A stretch of DNA of 27,208 bases from Cephalothrix spiralis. Lineage: Eukaryota > Nemertea > Palaeonemertea > Archinemertea > Cephalotrichidae. The notes under the pieces are model-generated. The model saw nothing but the letters and a program-made list of their open reading frames with translations, was not told the DNA's origin and did not search any database. Each line of letters begins with the position of its first letter. The first letter of the stretch is position 1. Positions 10,211 to 19,826 of this stretch are shown one piece after another. The translations under genes were made by a program, and so were the position numbers. The stretch covers positions 1 to 27,208 of the forward strand of contig JAUCNG010394477.1 in assembly GCA_032353305.1 (NCBI GenBank). Direction: 5' to 3'.

Positions 10211-10284
10211 ATCCCATTTCTAGGGCCTGATCGAACTATCTCTCATCATCCCATTTCTAGGGCCTGATCGAACTATCTCTCATC
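10211..10284. repeat. Perfect 37-bp tandem duplication
   Basis: Bases 10211-10247 and 10248-10284 are identical. Each contains CCCATTTCTAGGGCCTGATC and ends CTATCTCTCATC. The second copy runs into the hairpin TCTCTCATC-GG-GATGAGAGA (about 10276-10295). Identity suggests a recent duplication. Confidence 0.9.
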
Positions 10285-11836
10285 GGGATGAGAGAGTGAA
10301 AGGAAGAACCCCGTTCGGGATGCGGGGGTAGGTGATAGGGCAAAGAAGTACTTAATATTGATTTCCATAAAGAGAATGTTTTCACTCTTAAAATGTGGCT
10401 AGTTTCTACAATTCCAACAAATTTTCATATAAATAATAAAATGTATAGATGTGATAATTATGAAGCCATTACGCTAAACTCCAAACAGAAAAAGAATGGA
10501 GCATGTTTGGCATTTATACTAATTTCACGAAACAAGCGGATTTTTTGAGAGCATGACCGATATGAAAAATTTTAAAAGTCGTTGTTTAAAACAACGGTTT
10601 TTGTACCTTAATTCGAAAAGTTCTAATAAGACAATTGGCCTTTCTTGTTTCTCTTTTACCTTTATTGCACTTTGAAACAAGGTCTGACCAGGTCTATGCA
10701 CAGCTCAGGTCATCATCTAAAAAGAAGAGAAATAAGTATTTTAGTAAAACAAACAGTCAAACAAATAAAGTTTCTTATACGAAATAAATTTAAAATACTT
10801 TTTATAAGTGCCAGCTAGAATTTTAACGCTCTACATGTGCATCACGTTTTTCGTGAGCGCGAAATTTTCCAATATCGTCTGTGGTTATGGTTATGGATGG
10901 TTCAATAAATAATTGACATGTACCCTACCGGATGATTGACGTTCAACTTTCCAAAAATAATATTTACGTTTCTTTGACGTAAATCGTCATTTGTGTACAT
11001 CCGTGTTTGACCGTTGAATAAAACAAATATTAAATAATTAACGTTGTGGTTCAATGAATATCGCACTCTGAGTTCTACATTAGGTCAATGGTGAGCGATA
11101 TCAAACTCAGACTACGTCCTCGTTCGATATAACTCATCATTGACCTTCGATTCCCCTAAAGTACACAGTTAATAAAAAATTGGATGGTTACATTCGAGAA
11201 AAGCCAAATTATACCACTTGATAACTTTCGCTATCGCTATTCAGTTGGTACCAAACTCCAGCGCAGCGAATTTAAGCGCTAACGTCGCTAACTTTCAATC
11301 CGAGTCCCTAACAGTCTGGCAAAAATAATGAAACCAAAAATAAGTGTTCTTATCTTAGTATATTGCGTGATAAAAAGATTTAGGATTATCCTTTCAATGT
11401 GACAGATTATTTATGACATTTTATATGCATGATGGCTGACAGCATCACCGATAAATGTCCTTCATATCGATGAACCAAGTCACAGTGCCGTGTCATGAAA
11501 TAGCCCAGGGGGAATGGGGATCCATGATGGATCTTGATGCAATTCAATGGTACTCGCAAAATCACGTCGGGAGTAAAAATTGCCAAAATTAGGAAAGCGC
11601 GCAAAAATTAATGCGTGATTCATTATTTGCAAGCAATCTAAATGGAGTAAATTACGGCCAGTGTCCGTATATTAAGGTTTTATCGTCTTGTTCGCCTAGT
11701 ACCATTGTTAACTTTAAACTCAATCAAAGAAACGTTTCTGTTCATTTTCAAACCAAATTTAATATAAAACAATTTCAAAATTATAAAAGTTTTATACTCA
11801 TAAGAATTTCACATATATGTAAAGATAGTTGTAATG
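10285..11836. other. No gene seen; small inverted repeats
   Basis: This stretch contains ATTTACGT-ACGTAAAT arms near 10963-10985. It also contains an imperfect inverted repeat at 11082-11146 (AGGTCAATGGTGAG against CTCATCATTGACCT). An 88-codon frame (11611-11877) has no recognised domain. Confidence 0.45.
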
Positions 11837-11906
11837 GTGACATCTATTCATTGACAACAGCGCCATCTATCTATTGATTTATAGCGACATCTATATATAT
11901 GATTGT
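11837..11906. repeat. Degenerate 23-24 bp tandem repeat, three units
   Basis: Units start GTGACATCTA (11837), GCGCCATCTA (11860) and GCGACATCTA (11884). Each is followed by a T/A-rich stretch with TTGA or ATGA. Confidence 0.6.
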
Positions 11907-11931
11907 AAAAAGCTTAGAAAAGCAAAAACAA

Positions 11932-12024
11932 GTTCTGGTACGCATTTTAGCGCCTGGGATTGAATCGAACAAACCGCGCAGTGGTTAGGTCGAATCACTC
12001 CGCGCAAAAAAGAAGTACCAGAAC
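11932..12024. repeat. 93-bp inverted-repeat element with tRNA-like pieces
   Basis: GTTCTGGTAC (11932-11941) and GTACCAGAAC (12015-12024) are perfect terminal inverted repeats. Inside, the minus strand reads TTCGATTCAATCCCAGGCGC, which resembles a B-box and tRNA 3' half. The plus strand contains GCAGTGGTTAGG, which resembles part of an A-box. No target duplication is visible. It could be a degraded tRNA-derived SINE or a small MITE. Confidence 0.5.
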
Positions 12025-12784
12025 GAGTCCAAACAATTTACCCAATGACAAGATGTTCCATTAGATATTTACCACACACCTTCACTATCATTCTACTTTA
12101 AAATAATATTGTAATAATTTTTTAATGCGATGTATTTTAAATTATCGATCGAAGACTATGAATCAGCCGCGCTACGCTAATTAAATGTTTACGGAAAATA
12201 TACGAATGGTATATGCAATTGAATTATATAGGTAAAAATAGATGTGTGGTAAAATATGAGTTATTCCATGGGGCGGTCCAATCACATTTCATCCTTTTTC
12301 GAGAGATATATATTAAAATACCACCTATTTCTTAATACCATTAACTTCATATCTCTTTGGGTTAGGCAAATATTTTATGTTGTTATTGGTTTATCGGATA
12401 TGGTTTCGGATTAGGGTTTTAATCATGAAAAGCCAGAAAAGGACAAAGAATTATTCATGGTAACGAGATCAACAAAAAGATGGCACCACATCTTAAGCTT
12501 TCAATAATTTTTCCGTAATTCATAAATATTTGAAAACACTTTCGATCACCTTTAAATGACCCCAAAATCAGTGCATAATCCCGAAGTCCCAAGGCGATGA
12601 GCTGCATTTGGTCATCAACGATATTCTGAAATATCGATGACATGATGCGATGCGATAAAGAAGCCACACATCTGTTTGAACGCATAATAATACGGAACAT
12701 TAAAGGGTGTCTGGAATGGTCTTTCCAGGCATTCAGGTTTTGGTCTCAGAGGTCATTTGAGCGAATGAAACGGGGCAAAAGGTC
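12025..12784. other. No gene seen
   Basis: AT-rich sequence. An 81-codon minus-strand frame at 12455-12700 has no recognised domain. Confidence 0.5.
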
Positions 12785-13428
12785 TTAAGGTCCCCCCTAT
12801 AATTTCCCGATTTTTTTTTTATTTGATTTGCATTAAGTTGGCAAAAAAAGTATTTGTAAGTGGAAAATACACATTCAAGATTTTTAAAAAAATCTCAAAT
12901 ATTTTTTTTAATGCCTAGCAACGGCCCATAGCAACACAAATTAGGGTTTTTTCAGTTTTCAAATACCATAACTCACGTGTTTTTCATTTGTTTTAAAAAC
13001 GCTTTACACATAACATTTATATGGGTATAAGCGAGGGCTGGTACTAGAAGAATCTAAAAATATTAAAATCCAAGGTCACAGTTGAGGTCAAGGTCCAAAA
13101 TTTTTTCAAAAAAGTCTAAAAATGACCCTTCCTTAAAAGTTGAATAAAAATTTAACCAATGTGAATTTCAACAAGTTTCTAGTACCAGAGCCCTCAACAA
13201 GGTGTCACTGTATAATATGAAATAAAAAAAATTTGCCCTATGTTTATTGGTTTGAGCTGTACGGTATTTGAAAAAGTTTCGGCGGTTTCCGGCTAAAAAT
13301 GGTCAAGGTCAATTTTTTTATCACCAAATTTTTTTTTGAGCCAGAGCTAGAGGCTACCTTACAATCCTAAAAGTAGCATTTGATAGTATTTAGTAAAAAG
13401 ACTTAAAAATTATAGGGGGGAACCTTAA
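12785..13428. mobile_element. TTAA-flanked MITE-like element (~636 bp)
   Basis: The ends are TTAAGGTCCCCCCTATAATTT (from 12785) and AAATTATAGGGGGGAACCTTAA (to 13428), inverted copies differing by one base. If the TTAA is the target duplication, the element spans 12789-13424 and would be of piggyBac type. If only TA is duplicated, a Tc1/mariner-like origin is possible. A second inverted pair lies inside: GAGGGCTGGTACTAG (about 13034-13048) against CTAGTACCAGAGCCCTC (about 13180-13196). Repeated AAGGTCA/AGGTCAAGGTC motifs occur at 13072-13100 and 13299-13310. There is no open frame, so it is non-autonomous. Confidence 0.7.
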
Positions 13429-13748
13429 CAAATGACAATGTGGATGCATTTTAGAGAAGCAGAGGTTTACAGATAAAGATTTTTGAAACGAATGGAAGTA
13501 ATAGAAATTCTTATTTTTTTAAACAGCGCCAAAATCGATTCATATTCCTTTTCTAAAGTCCTGGTCTTTCGTAGAATTGACTTAAAATCGCATTCGTGAA
13601 CGCCAGCTTTTAATCCTACAAAACGTAAATTGATGATCAATTTGGAAATACTATAAACTGTAAACCGTAAATCACAATTTAATAAGGAACTTGTTCTAAT
13701 AACTGATGGGGCTAGTAAAAGAAAACAACTTCACTGTTTTCGAAATAC

Positions 13749-13782
13749 GCGCATGCGCAATCGAATTTTAGGGTTGCGCATG
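13749..13782. promoter_or_regulatory. GCGCATGCGC module 1
   Basis: GCGCATGCGC (13749-13758) matches the known NRF1 core. CATGCGCAA (13752-13760) and TTGCGCATG (13774-13782) form a perfect 9-bp inverted repeat. No gene starts nearby, so regulatory function is doubtful. It may belong to a repeat. Confidence 0.35.
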
Positions 13783-14359
13783 AACAAAAATATGAGTATG
13801 TTTCTATCTGTTTGTAATAAATATTCATGACTTAAATTAGGAAACATTTATTTGGAAAATTAAATTGTATCAAGAGCATATGACACAAGAGTGAGAAATT
13901 GATAAATATACCCACATGTTAGATGTATAGTTCAATCTGACAGAGAAACCCATAGCGAGCTATTTTTAGAACATAGATAAATTCATTAATAGTGATCAAC
14001 GGGCCTTTTATCATAAGCTTGTTGCGATACGTCGATTTACAATCTGATTGTAAACAAACTTAATAAATTAATTTATGAAAATGTGTGAAAATGATATTCT
14101 TATCAATATTTACAGGTTTATATGGAAAATTAATTCGAATGTTAAATTAGGGACCTCAAATTCTTCACCCATTTATAGATAAGATTTGATTAGGTATTTC
14201 TAAAAATAGCCCGCTATTCAACTCTCTGTCACTCAGCATGATAGTAATCATATTTCTAACTCTTGATTGTATATAGTGTCGTCGCGGCATTTAAATTCTT
14301 TCATAACTCGGTAAAAGCTGGATTTAGGTCATTATTTATATCTATTACGGATTTGTGAT

Positions 14360-14393
14360 TTGCGCATGCGCAATCCTCAACTCGACTGCGCAT
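14360..14393. promoter_or_regulatory. GCGCATGCGC module 2
   Basis: TTGCGCATGCGCAA (14360-14373) is a perfect 14-bp palindrome and a full NRF1-type consensus. As in module 1, it continues AATC, then 11 bases, then TGCGCAT. The parallel layout suggests two copies of one repeat rather than independent promoter sites. Confidence 0.35.
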
Positions 14394-14616
14394 ATCTTGA
14401 AACGTTTTTTTTTATTTAGTATATCCAATAGAATAAATCCTAAAAGGTTTTTTATGGGTTTTCAAGAACAGCTTTATACCGCCCTTCGAACGGATCCCGT
14501 CCGTAGCGGTGTCGCCCAGGGGGCACAAGGATTTGCGTATATCCAAGTACAAACCAAAAAGCCCAGACCAGTTTTAGGACTATAGGTTGGCCTGATTGAG
14601 AGAGGGTTAATGGTAT

Positions 14617-15220
14617 TAGGGTGTTCCGTTTTGCAAAAATGTTTCAATAATCAATGCGGCTATGTCTCATTTGTTTCTTTGATGGTTCAATTGAAAATTC
14701 CAAATTTTCAGATTTTTCCAAAAATCCAAAAAATTTGTACAATCAATACAAAATCATACAAATCGCTCATAACTCGGAAGGTAATTGGGTTAGGAACATG
14801 GAACCTTGACCTATACCCCATGGTTTTCGACCCCAAGGAATCCAGAAATATCAACGGTTTTCCTCTATCGCAATTACAAAAAGTCAACCATTTTGAGAGC
14901 AGGTCGCTAAAATTGGTAATCCTAGTTTTGTTAATTTTAAGACTTCTAATTGGGTTAGAGGGATAAAACTTGGATGTAAATAGGGGTTTTTGACCTCAAG
15001 GAATCCGATGGTGCACAGCATCTTATGATCAGACTACGGCAAGTGTATGAAATACTTAAAATTTAAAATATTGGCGCCTTTTTTTCAAAATGGCGGCAAA
15101 ACCTCAATTTTGGCGGGGAAAAATCTGAAAATTTGGAATTTTCATATTGAACCATCACAGAATCCAAAAAGACAAAGCCGCATTGATTTATGAAACATTT
15201 TTGCAAAACGGAACACCCTA
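14617..15220. mobile_element. TA-flanked MITE (600 bp)
   Basis: Terminal inverted repeats of about 105 bp start GGGTGTTCCGTTTTGCAAAA (14619) and end at 15218 in the complement. They are roughly 85-90 percent identical by eye. A TA dinucleotide on each side (14617-14618, 15219-15220) fits a Tc1/mariner-type target duplication. Inside, a stretch beginning TAATTGGGTTAG recurs at a lag of about 168 bp (14779 and about 14947). Both copies end CAAGGAATCC. A 118-codon frame lies within it but has no transposase motif, so the element is non-autonomous. Confidence 0.75.
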
Positions 15221-17189
15221 AGGAGTATCTACCGGTTCTTACCTAGAGTTTGGCTTGTATAAGTGGAATAAGTTGAAACTACTGTCTTTGACAAAAAAAT
15301 TATCCTTGAAAACCAAAATGGGAAAGTCGATTAATCATTGCAAATGCATTAGTATAATAATACATTTCAAAAATATAATAGTCATGAATACATTTGGGAC
15401 TTTTTTCAGCTGAATTCCGACGTGATTGGACTACAAAGATTACATGAGGATATACGATACGTAATATATCATAAAATTCATATCAACCCCACTAATCTTG
15501 TATTACAAACATATTAACGAATGTTTGAATAAAAAGAATCAAACAGCTAAGGTGATCGGCAATCCCACTCGTCATGCTTGTCACCAGTTATTAATATTTT
15601 TTCATCGGCGAGCAGTTGATATATTACACAATACAAGATCCCAAAAGGTCATTCTCGACACATTGCTATCACCAATTTCCAGGTTTCTCGCGAAATATTG
15701 TAATCGATACACATCTGTCATGTCATACCTCTTGGTCCATCGAACGCCGCGCTAATTATGCCCGAGACCAACCCCTCACGCCTCTCATTCCTAAGATTTT
15801 GGTCGATAAGACCAAGCTTTATTTTCCATAATGGTTCTAATTTTCTGACGAACAAAAAATCCTGTTTATCCATCGTGACCCAGGTGTCGCTGGGTTATCT
15901 AATTACAACAGGGAACCAGATTATGTATTTTCAAGTCGCGATTTGGAACCAGAATTAATCGCAAATCACGTCAAAAACATCACGATGATGTAGACAGTGA
16001 TCTCAACAACAATAATGAGGTTTTGGATTTTCAGCAAAAATAATTGGCACTGATTCACCGTAACAATTTAGAAACCACTTTTTTCTAATTCAAATGTTTA
16101 TTTCATTAGATGAAGATTTACGGTTTACTGACTTTTTCAACCATTTTACGATAGGGTACATGTATTATACATACCACCATTTCATCGGTATAGATAAACA
16201 ATACTAATTAACATAAAATCAACCGTAAATGTCGATTAGCATCAGATGAGGCACGATAGATTGCTATATATCAAAATTAACGCAATAAACGAAAATTCAT
16301 AACATCCAAATATCAACATACCTTTCCCGTTTCAGTTTCGAGAGAAATCCCGCGATGTGACGTCATAGAGAAAAGCCCCTAAAATCAATGCGAAAAACCG
16401 AATAACTCCGGCAAAGCTGAACTGTCTAAAAGTGTATCAAATTTGTTCAAAAATACACATATTTTGACTCTACCGTAGTAATTATGTACCAAGTAACAAG
16501 TTTCCAGCTACTCTGGTTTGGATACAATAAGCAAAAGAAATGGGAACTATTTTTTCTAACTCATCGATCATAAACTTCCTATTGATTTAGTGATATGTAC
16601 CCAATAACGGAATTCAGATTGCATTTTGCGAATAATGTAACTAAATCTTAGTGTTCTTAGAGCATTTTAGACCTAGAAGGTATCGTGGTTTCGTAGACAA
16701 AACTTAACCAGTACAAGACTAAGATCTACAGTAACGGAATTTCTTCTTTTTTTCGTTTTGCGATTACGGGATTTTAATCGATTTCTAGGCTAGTTTTCAA
16801 TACGCATCGATGCATGTTTAACATACATTGTTTAGGAACATTTTATGTTGCGGAACCGTTTTTTGGCTAATATACGGTTTACGAAAAACCCTTTCAGCCG
16901 CTCTTAGATTGAAAACCCAGCTTCTTAATTAAAAGTATATATAATATTATACGGAAGTCGAAAATATAAGTTTGCGTATCAATCGATGAAGCAAGAATAA
17001 TCGATATAACATAATATATCACAACAATTCAAAACCAAGTTTTTTTATTCAAAAGTTTATTCCAAATATGGAAAAACCTGCTAATTCCATTAGAAAGCTA
17101 TAAAAATTTATCATCTCGGAATTCGATCGTCATTAATTTCTTCAAATATATATTTCATTGCGGAATTGCACTTAATATTGTTCTGGAAA
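15221..17189. other. No gene seen
   Basis: AT-rich intergenic sequence downstream of the ASB-like gene. It has a lone TGACGTCA at 16358-16365. Overlapping frames of 66-85 codons at 15498-15958 show no recognised domain. Confidence 0.5.
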
Positions 17190-17412
17190 ATATAAATCTT
17201 CTAACAACCAGGCTGTTAATGGTTTTTGTAATTACTTATATTTTTTATATTTATCTTGTTTTTTGCAAAAAAAATACTAATGAAAGGCTAAATATAAAAA
17301 AATATAATCTTCTCACATCCCTGTTAATGACTCTTGTAAGTACTTATCCAAAATTACTTATATTTTTTACCATTATCTCGTTTTTGAAAAAATAACTCTT
17401 AAAGGCTAAATT
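17190..17412. repeat. Diverged tandem duplication (~110-118 bp unit, 2 copies)
   Basis: Two diverged copies lie next to each other at about 17190-17293 and 17303-17411. Both carry, in order, ATCTTCT, CTGTTAAT, TTACTTATATTTTTTA, a T-rich stretch followed by an A-run, and AAAGGCTAAAT. The lag is 108 bp at CTGTTAAT and 118 bp at AAAGGCTAAAT. The array sits just past the candidate poly(A) signal of the ASB-like gene. Confidence 0.6.
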
Positions 17413-17450
17413 GGTATTTAGCCTCATATATTTTCTTAATAGCCTTTGTT

Positions 17451-17456
17451 TTTATT
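17451..17456 (-). promoter_or_regulatory. Candidate polyadenylation signal for the ASB-like gene
   Basis: TTTATT on the plus strand reads AATAAA on the minus strand, about 195 nt downstream of the stop codon at 17651-17653. It is a canonical hexamer at a plausible 3' UTR distance. AATAAA arises often by chance in AT-rich DNA, so this is only a candidate. Confidence 0.35.
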
Positions 17457-17650
17457 TACTCGGAACACTTTCTACCCAGCGGCGAAGCAATTCCCATTTT
17501 TTAAGCAAATAGGAATCACTTCGAAGCAACATTTTGAGTCTCTTCAACCCCAATTCAGGAAGGAATACCACCATCCTAACATCACACTAACCCTTTGGAC
17601 TGGCATCTTTTGGCTCCAAGGGAAATAATTTAAGTCCATTGCGATTTTGT

Positions 17651-19042
17651 TTAATTGACGTTTTCATCCAGTTTAAATAGTCTAAGACAATTTCCTGATA
17701 ATAAGACGTAATTTTTTACAGCTTTAGGGGCAGGTAATAGCTCAGCATCTTCAGCCGTAATTCCATTTGGGAAAGAGCTCCTTATCACAGATCTACAGAG
17801 TTGTTCTAAAGTTGGAGGCATCGAATCTAACGCCAAGAGATGTTGTTTAAGCATTTTAAACTCATCCAAATGCAATAATCTAGGAAGAACACCATTAATA
17901 TCTTTTATATGTACACATAGCGAGGCATTAAGGAGTTTTGATAAAGCATAAATACAATTTTTGTTCCGGCGCCGATTGAGGAATAAGAAAAGAGGCGATC
18001 TTCCATCAACTGTTAAAATATTTGTACTGGCACCCTTCTCAATTAAAGTGACTATAACACTCTCTTTGCCCTCAGAGGATGCTATATGAAGAGGTGTTTC
18101 TAGTCTCATATTCCTTATATTAGGATCCGCACCGTTTTTGAGCAACAACTTGACAATTTGACAACTTCTGTTTCTATCCCCGTCAAAAAGGTAATGCAGA
18201 ATAGTGTTACCATAATGGTCAACTGCATTAAGGTTGATACCAAAATTTATCAACTCTCTCAGTGTTTCGAATCTTCCAAACATAGCTGCAGCATGACCTG
18301 GAGTTCTTCCATGCGAATTTGTAAGATTCAAATCAAGGCCAAATTGCATTAAGATACTTAAACTGCCCTTGACATTGAACTTTGCCGCGACATGAGCCAG
18401 TGATTCATCACCCATTACTTTCTCATGCACGTTACCACCAGCTTCACAAAGCAATAACAAACTTTTTCTACATTGTTCATGCTGTCTTTTGACATAATCA
18501 TAATACTCAATCTCATCTGCAGAACAACCGAGTATCGTTTCCTCGTAGAGCAATCTTGGCCAATAATTGAGCACTAACCAAAGTGGCGATCGTCCAAGAT
18601 GATCCTTCACATTTGGTTTAGCGCCATTTTGCAGCAAAAGCTTGACCATTTCCGGTCTTCGGTATATACATGCGACATGAAGCGGAAGTGTGTGAATGTC
18701 ACGTGATATCATACGACGGTCTGGCGCGAATACGGTACCGGATATTTTCACCTGATCATTCCCGTTAACATCAAATCCTGTCTGTAAAAGTTCATTAGCT
18801 GCATTAACATCGTTATTCACAATCATATCATGTAAAGCGAGTCCAAAACAGACTTTATCGGATATTGGCGCTTCTCTATCACAAGCGTGTCGTGAATTTT
18901 CCTTACTATCCATTAAATGTTCCCGCCGCCTTTCAACATAATACTTGAAATTACCCATCGTCAACGCCAAGTCGGCTTCTTCTTCAGAAGACACATTTGA
19001 ATATTTTTTACCTACTAGTTTCTTTTTAATGCGATTCCACAT
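17651..19042 (-). CDS. Ankyrin-repeat and SOCS-box (ASB-like) protein, 463 aa
   Basis: Probable substrate receptor of an Elongin B/C-Cullin 5 E3 ubiquitin ligase acting in the cytosol or nucleus. About eight ankyrin repeats are visible, near residues 65-95, 117-147, 148-208 (interrupted by ~30 extra residues at 161-192), 212-241, 244-274, 277-311, 314-343 and 346-380. Typical cores are TPLHIASSEGKESVIVTLIE and LLLKNGADPN. A SOCS box follows at about 410-449: the BC-box TLEQLCRSVIR matches the Elongin C-binding pattern LxxxCxxxIR, and LPAPKAVKNYVL matches the Cul5-box LPxP pattern. A 15-residue tail follows. There is no signal peptide or membrane segment. The ATG has A at -3, and an in-frame TGA lies at 19082-19084 (minus sense), so this start suits a single-exon gene. 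However, a T-rich tract ending in AAG lies just before the ATG, so an upstream exon is possible. The length suits vertebrate ASB proteins, but I cannot name an orthologue. The frame has no internal stop, so it is probably functional. Confidence 0.93.
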   Translation of the reverse strand: MWNRIKKKLVGKKYSNVSSEEEADLALTMGNFKYYVERRREHLMDSKENSRHACDREAPISDKVCFGLALHDMIVNNDVNAANELLQTGFDVNGNDQVKISGTVFAPDRRMISRDIHTLPLHVACIYRRPEMVKLLLQNGAKPNVKDHLGRSPLWLVLNYWPRLLYEETILGCSADEIEYYDYVKRQHEQCRKSLLLLCEAGGNVHEKVMGDESLAHVAAKFNVKGSLSILMQFGLDLNLTNSHGRTPGHAAAMFGRFETLRELINFGINLNAVDHYGNTILHYLFDGDRNRSCQIVKLLLKNGADPNIRNMRLETPLHIASSEGKESVIVTLIEKGASTNILTVDGRSPLFLFLNRRRNKNCIYALSKLLNASLCVHIKDINGVLPRLLHLDEFKMLKQHLLALDSMPPTLEQLCRSVIRSSFPNGITAEDAELLPAPKAVKNYVLLSGNCLRLFKLDENVN

Positions 19043-19072
19043 CTTATTCTTTGAAAAAATAACGTTAAATTT

Positions 19073-19094
19073 TTCAAAAATTCAAATTTTTGAA
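19073..19094 (-). other. AU-rich hairpin in the 5' leader of the ASB-like gene
   Basis: TTCAAAAATT (19073-19082) and AATTTTTGAA (19085-19094) are perfect 10-bp arms around a 2-base loop, about 30 bases 5' of the start codon. The stem contains only two G-C pairs, so it would be weak. It overlaps the in-frame TGA upstream of the ATG. It could influence leader structure if transcribed, but in such AT-rich DNA it may be incidental. Confidence 0.3.
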
Positions 19095-19100
19095 ATGTTC

Positions 19101-19125
19101 TGACGTCAATCAATTTTGATGACGT
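19101..19125. promoter_or_regulatory. CRE-like pair upstream of the ASB-like gene
   Basis: A perfect palindromic TGACGTCA (19101-19108) is followed by a TGACGT half site (19120-19125). They lie about 60-85 bp upstream of the ASB-like start codon. TGACGTCA is the known binding site of CREB/ATF bZIP factors. The position fits a proximal promoter or 5' leader, but no TATA box or initiator is evident. The same 8-mer also occurs at 16358-16365 and 25670-25677, away from any gene I can see, so its role here is inference. Confidence 0.35.
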
Positions 19126-19826
19126 ACTTTCCAAAATTTAGAATTATGAAAAACAAAATCTTTTTAAGTTTTAAAAACCGTTTTTTTTGTTGGCTGCTCC
19201 ATTTGTGCATACATCTGTAGCAAGAAACCTATAACTGGTGGGCAACTAATTTGACCCAGGCAAACTTGGCCACCAACCTGATAACCTACGTGTCGTAGAA
19301 AAAATAGTGCCGTCTCACGTTCGCTCGGCATAGTCTGCTAACGAAGTTAATGAACCGATTACGTTTTCAACATTTTTGATTGCCATTTGTGATCATTTTG
19401 TAGATAATTTGATTTCATATAATGACCTTTCTGGTGGCCCTCAAGACAATTTACCCATTGTCTTGACTAGCTCTAAGCCAAAGAACTTAATGGCAATTAC
19501 ATCCTGAAGAATTAAGGAAGAATGACATGAATGTCGATGAAATTTAATTCAGATTTGAGTTTACACTCTTTTACCAGCTATAATTATTGACATTTTCTAA
19601 AGGAGTTGAAAATAATTTCACAACAGCAGCATGGCTTTTGCGAGGTAATAAACCCATTAAGCCTTTTTCAAAAAAAAATTACGGATCAGAAGCCTACGAA
19701 AAATTTTCGAGAGAAAAAAAATCCCGACGCCAAATATTTTTGAAAGAAATTTACCTGGTCGAGCCGAAGGCGAGATCGGGTCAAATTTATAAATAATTTA
19801 CGATATTTGCAGCTCACCAGTACACA
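19126..19826. other. Upstream flank of the ASB-like gene; no exon recognised
   Basis: Any promoter or upstream exon of the minus-strand gene would lie here. I see no TATA box at a convincing place and no frame with homology. A 69-codon frame at 19587-19796 is lysine-rich without a domain. Confidence 0.4.

Larger units (their letters stand above)
13429..14616. other. No gene seen; two NRF1-like palindromic modules
   Basis: Non-coding AT-rich DNA between two MITEs. The only notable content is the pair of GCGCATGCGC modules at 13749-13782 and 14360-14393. A 76-codon frame (14355-14585) covers the second and has no domain. Confidence 0.5.

Noticed and set aside
14610-14966. 118-codon plus-strand frame
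   Set aside because: It starts at the left end of the TA-flanked MITE and spans its terminal and internal repeats. It shows no transposase motif.
18158-18352. 64-codon plus-strand frame
   Set aside because: It is a shadow antisense to the ankyrin repeats of the ASB-like gene.
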